From positions 74,175,494 to 74,239,493 of the forward strand of contig CM042013.1 in assembly GCA_023525715.1 (NCBI GenBank): a stretch of DNA of 64,000 nt, given 5' to 3'. This document shows, piece after piece, positions 60,901-64,000 of this stretch. The first letter of the stretch is position 1. Each line of letters begins with the position of its first letter. A program made the translations under genes and the position numbers. Source of the stretch: Cichorium intybus (lineage: Eukaryota > Streptophyta > Magnoliopsida > Asterales > Asteraceae). The notes under the pieces were generated by a model. It was not told where the DNA came from and did no database searches. It saw only the letters and a program-made list of their open reading frames with translations.

Positions 60901-63172
60901 GGGTTTAACATTTGTTTTGAATAGTGCACAACTCTCAGTCAACCACGCATCCTTTGTAGTTATTATAACTTTGCTTCCCGGATAAAAACCTTTGCTTCCA
61001 AGTAATGCGTCCAACTGGTCGAGGCTATCAATATCATCAAGAACTAGAAGCACCTTTTTACGGGCTAGTGCATTCTCTATCTTTGAGGTGTAAATAGAAA
61101 CATCATGAAATTTAAATGGACTTGTTTTTGAAATGTCACCACAAAGTTGTTTTTGTAAATCAAGTAACCCACTAAATTTTCCATCACATCTCCTACTGAT
61201 ATCTTCAATATAGCTGCTTGTGTGGAATTCATGACAATGCAACCCATAGATATATTTGGCTAAAGATGTCTTTCCGATTCCGCCAATGCCCAAAATAGTG
61301 AGTATGTCTGCCTTATGTGATGATGCATCTTTCAACCAAGAAGTCACCAAGTCAATGGAATAGACCATCCCAAAAAGTTGTGGAAGAGGACTCCTTGCAG
61401 ATATGTGTAATCTACGGTGGATGTCCTTAACAATTTCTTCAATAAACTCCATCTCATGCCTGTTAATTTTAATAAGAATACGATTTAAAAAACTAACTTG
61501 GAGATTTAATTTATCCACAGATCCAACCAAAATTACATCAAATTATATCATAATAAGCTATTCTGGTTAATTATTTTTTCACATCAATACTATATCATAT
61601 TTGCACTAATAACCAAATAAGCATCAGGTTTTGAGGAGAATTGGTTGTTGGTGGGAGAAGGACATGTCCACAGTTAATAGTGTGGGTGAATGGAACGAAG
61701 TGCTTCATGTTCAGGCGAATTCATCCACGAAAAAAAAAAAACTTTTGGCTGTGATTTGTTCAGTTCTAATTTTTGAAGTGTGGAAGCTGTGAAAGGAGGT
61801 GAAATTTCAAGGAAAAAAGGGCTACATGGACTTATTGTTTGATGCTCTTACACTTACTTCTTTTGCTTGGATCAATTCTAGATGTAGGAGTTAAAAAGTC
61901 GACTGGTTAATGTGGCTTGTTCATCCAAAAACTGTTATGTATCCCGTGTGATCTCTGTTTTTTCTTGCTAGTCTCTAGCTAGCTGGTTGGAATATATTTG
62001 CCATTTCTAAAAAAAACAAAAAGCATCTAATATGCAAGGTCATAATTTTCATCTATAATAAGACGAGAGGCACCAATCCAATACAAGATTTCATTAATAG
62101 GCCACCAAATTTCATATGTTTAGATCTACAAGACCATCTAACTTAAATATTAACGTGCATTTGCATGAAGCTGAACAAAAAGTCACATAACATTTATAGG
62201 TCAAACTTTACTATTTACAAGTCAAGGAAATCATTTATCATAACAAAAGGTGGTGTGATTTTCAAGGTAGAATTCTATAAAATTGTGTAGGCGCATTGAA
62301 ACTTAAAATTTGGTTTTTATAGATTGCCATAGAAAAATTGATTAAAATAGTATATCTAAATTATTTTTCTATAAAATAATAAATGCATAGCAAATGTGTT
62401 AAAAGTAACAGGATGTCTAACCAACCTATATGAATTAATTTATCAGATCACATAACTGCAAAACTTAGATTCAATTCCAATCATTCCTTTATCCAATTTA
62501 AATACATAAAAACTATGCATATTTGATGATTATGAAGAAACTATTAATACGCATAGGGAGAACACGATATTGAATTTTCATGTGCTATTTAATAAAAAAA
62601 ACTAAAGACGCATGGAAATACGGGTAAGAAAGTGGTTACCTGCCCTTTATGTCCTTCCCTTTTAAACCAGCAACTTCTATAAGCGCATTATTCCATCGGT
62701 CCATTTTTTGAGCCCATTTACTTCTTTTATTTTCATCTGTCTCCGCCTCCATCATCTGTCTATGCTTAGCCATTGCATCCCCAAAGCTAACTTTTTGCTT
62801 CCTGACATGGGTGGGCTCCACATGATAAAATACGGGGATAACAATATGGTTGGATTTCACACGCTGCTCAAGGATCAGCACCAATTCGTCAAGACACCAC
62901 GTGGAAGCAGCATAACTCTTGGACAACACGATAACGGAAGCCTTAGATGCTTTAATCGCACTCTCCAATTCAGGTTTCAGATCTTCTCCTGTTTCAGTCT
63001 CTTCATCATCCAAGAAGGTTTTGATATTGGCATCAATAAGGGCCTTATGAAGGTAAACCGTAAAATTATGACGCGTGTCAAGACCTCTGAAGCTTATAAA
63101 TACGTCGTATTTACGACGATGAGTAGATAATGAAGACGAAGATCCTTGTTTAAGTTCAGAGAGAACAACCAT
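57923..63172 (-). CDS. TIR-NB-LRR resistance protein 2 (complete, five exons)
   Basis: Exons: 63172-62640, 61459-60331, 59930-59610, 59529-58618, 58546-57923; all introns GT...AG, joined frame about 1172 residues. TIR (about 20-165) has YDVFISFRGLDTR and Glu96 in WCLDEL, the NADase position. NB-ARC has P-loop GIGGIGKT (235-242), Walker B KKVLLVLDD (312-320), GSKVIITTKD, CEGHPMALKV (GLPL motif) and MHQ at 514-516 instead of MHD. LRRs span about 570-900. The last exon has YEFGIFSTIYGGEEMPNWI, the start of a C-JID domain. Proteins of this family sense pathogen effectors in the cytoplasm or nucleus, and their TIR makes nucleotide signals through EDS1. A donor-like GT lies 16 bases before the stop, so a further exon cannot be excluded. 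The ligand is unknown. Confidence 0.9.
60010..60300. mobile_element. Mutator-like MITE in intron 2 of TNL 2
   Basis: Inverted ends GGAATAAATGCAAGAA (left) and GGATTAAATGCAAGAA (right, in reverse) are flanked by TACTACTAT (60001-60009) and TACTACTAA (60301-60309), a 9-base target duplication with one change. It lies 21 bases from the splice donor of exon 2. The TNL pseudogene lacks it, and its intron 2 is only 97 bases. Confidence 0.75.
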
Positions 63173-64000
63173 TTTGAGTTATAGGTTGATTAACGTTCAC
63201 CGGTCCCACAATTTTTTGTATTTGTTTCTCGCTTCTTCTTATATGTTGGTGTATCCAATAAGCTCTGAAATTCAGTTTTCTCACTTGTGCCTCAAACTCG
63301 AGATCCCAAACATATATAATGTCTCTGCATAAAATCCAGATTTTAATACCGTATGCAACTTAAGTCTCATCAAATAGTATAAACTTCAACATAGTACCTA
63401 TATGCTTCAAAATGAAAATTTTTAATTGACTAAAAAACAATACATATGCACCTCCAGACTTTTCCATGTGAATTAATATGCATCAACAACAGCGAACATA
63501 TATACAACTATGCATGTATCTATATAGAATCACCATAACCTTGAGATCTGAATTGTTTAAAAAGTTAGTTACTCAGTAAAGTAATTTAATTAGCCTTTTT
63601 TCCCGTTGAGTTCGGTCATCAGTGCAAGACGTTATGAAACCAATTTTACTCGGTTAAACTTTAAAACCTTTATTTTAATCCAATAACCCACCATAGACAT
63701 CCCTACTATTGTCTACAATTAAAATCCATCTAAAGTTCATTTAAGTAGTCCTCAAACAAATCAACTCCAAATACCATTTTAGAAACAATTAAAAGATCCA
63801 AGATTACATCCGATGAGAGGAATTGCAAGACATAGTGGAAATTCCAAACTTATACTGGATATGAGTAAACATAAAAAGAATCCAAACATAAGAAAGAATG
63901 AGTTTCTTGACATATTTGTTTATCAATCCACAAATTTAGCAAGAACGGTGTTTTCAAATTTAGATTTTTAATCACTAAAATCTAAATCTAGTGACACCAT
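63173..64000. other. Upstream region of TNL 2
   Basis: This is expected to hold the TNL 2 promoter on the minus strand. AT-rich, with no clear core element, repeat or further gene to the window edge. Confidence 0.4.

Overview
This is nuclear DNA of a flowering plant, and a eudicot, because it carries two TIR-NB-LRR (TNL) resistance genes with the usual five-exon structure, and this class is absent from grasses. The LTR families and low-complexity motifs look like Asteraceae, but that is an impression and not a test. The window is AT-rich, dominated by transposable elements, and has one gene that looks complete.

1-20425 is a nest of four LTR-retrotransposon insertions that can be ordered by target-site duplications (TSDs). 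A decayed Ty1/copia element (1-1777 and 19567-20425) was hit by a long Ty3-type LTR, now solo (1778-19561, TSD TCTTG). That LTR was hit by an Athila-like element on the minus strand (3372-18609, TSD GCTAA). One LTR of the Athila-like element was then hit by a Ty1/copia element on the plus strand (4473-13074, TSD AATAC). The Athila-like element has near-identical LTRs, a tRNA-Asp-type primer site, an ATHILA ORF-1 gene and an intact acidic ORF of unknown function where gag-pol should be.

20426-32160 is decayed DNA-transposon territory. A PIF/Harbinger-like element (21526-29180) contains broken transposase and Myb/SANT ORFs. Inside its ends lie host gene fragments: a GH17 beta-1,3-glucanase piece and a CDKB kinase piece that keeps its introns and ends beside a Helitron-like 3' terminus. 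Further MITEs follow.

32160-36086 is a TNL pseudogene on the minus strand, with intact TIR and NB-ARC exons, a CGA-to-TGA stop in the LRR exon and a truncated last exon. 36680-46733 is repeat DNA: a (TA)n tract split by a terminal-inverted-repeat element and a small Helitron, a GAGCTC/ACCGGT-rich region with an snRNA-like promoter signature, and a tandemly duplicated repeat split by a second solo LTR of the same family as the one at 1778.

46734-55199 is a second, older Athila-like element (TSD GTCAG) with gag and protease remnants and ATHILA ORF-1 but no reverse transcriptase or integrase. It sits inside a Ty1/copia LTR.

57923-63172 is the second TNL gene (minus strand, five exons, about 1172 residues), which looks complete and has a MITE in intron 2. 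The two TNLs are head-to-tail paralogues about 22 kb apart. No prokaryotic features, CRISPR arrays or convincing tRNA genes were seen. Comparisons between copies were made by eye.
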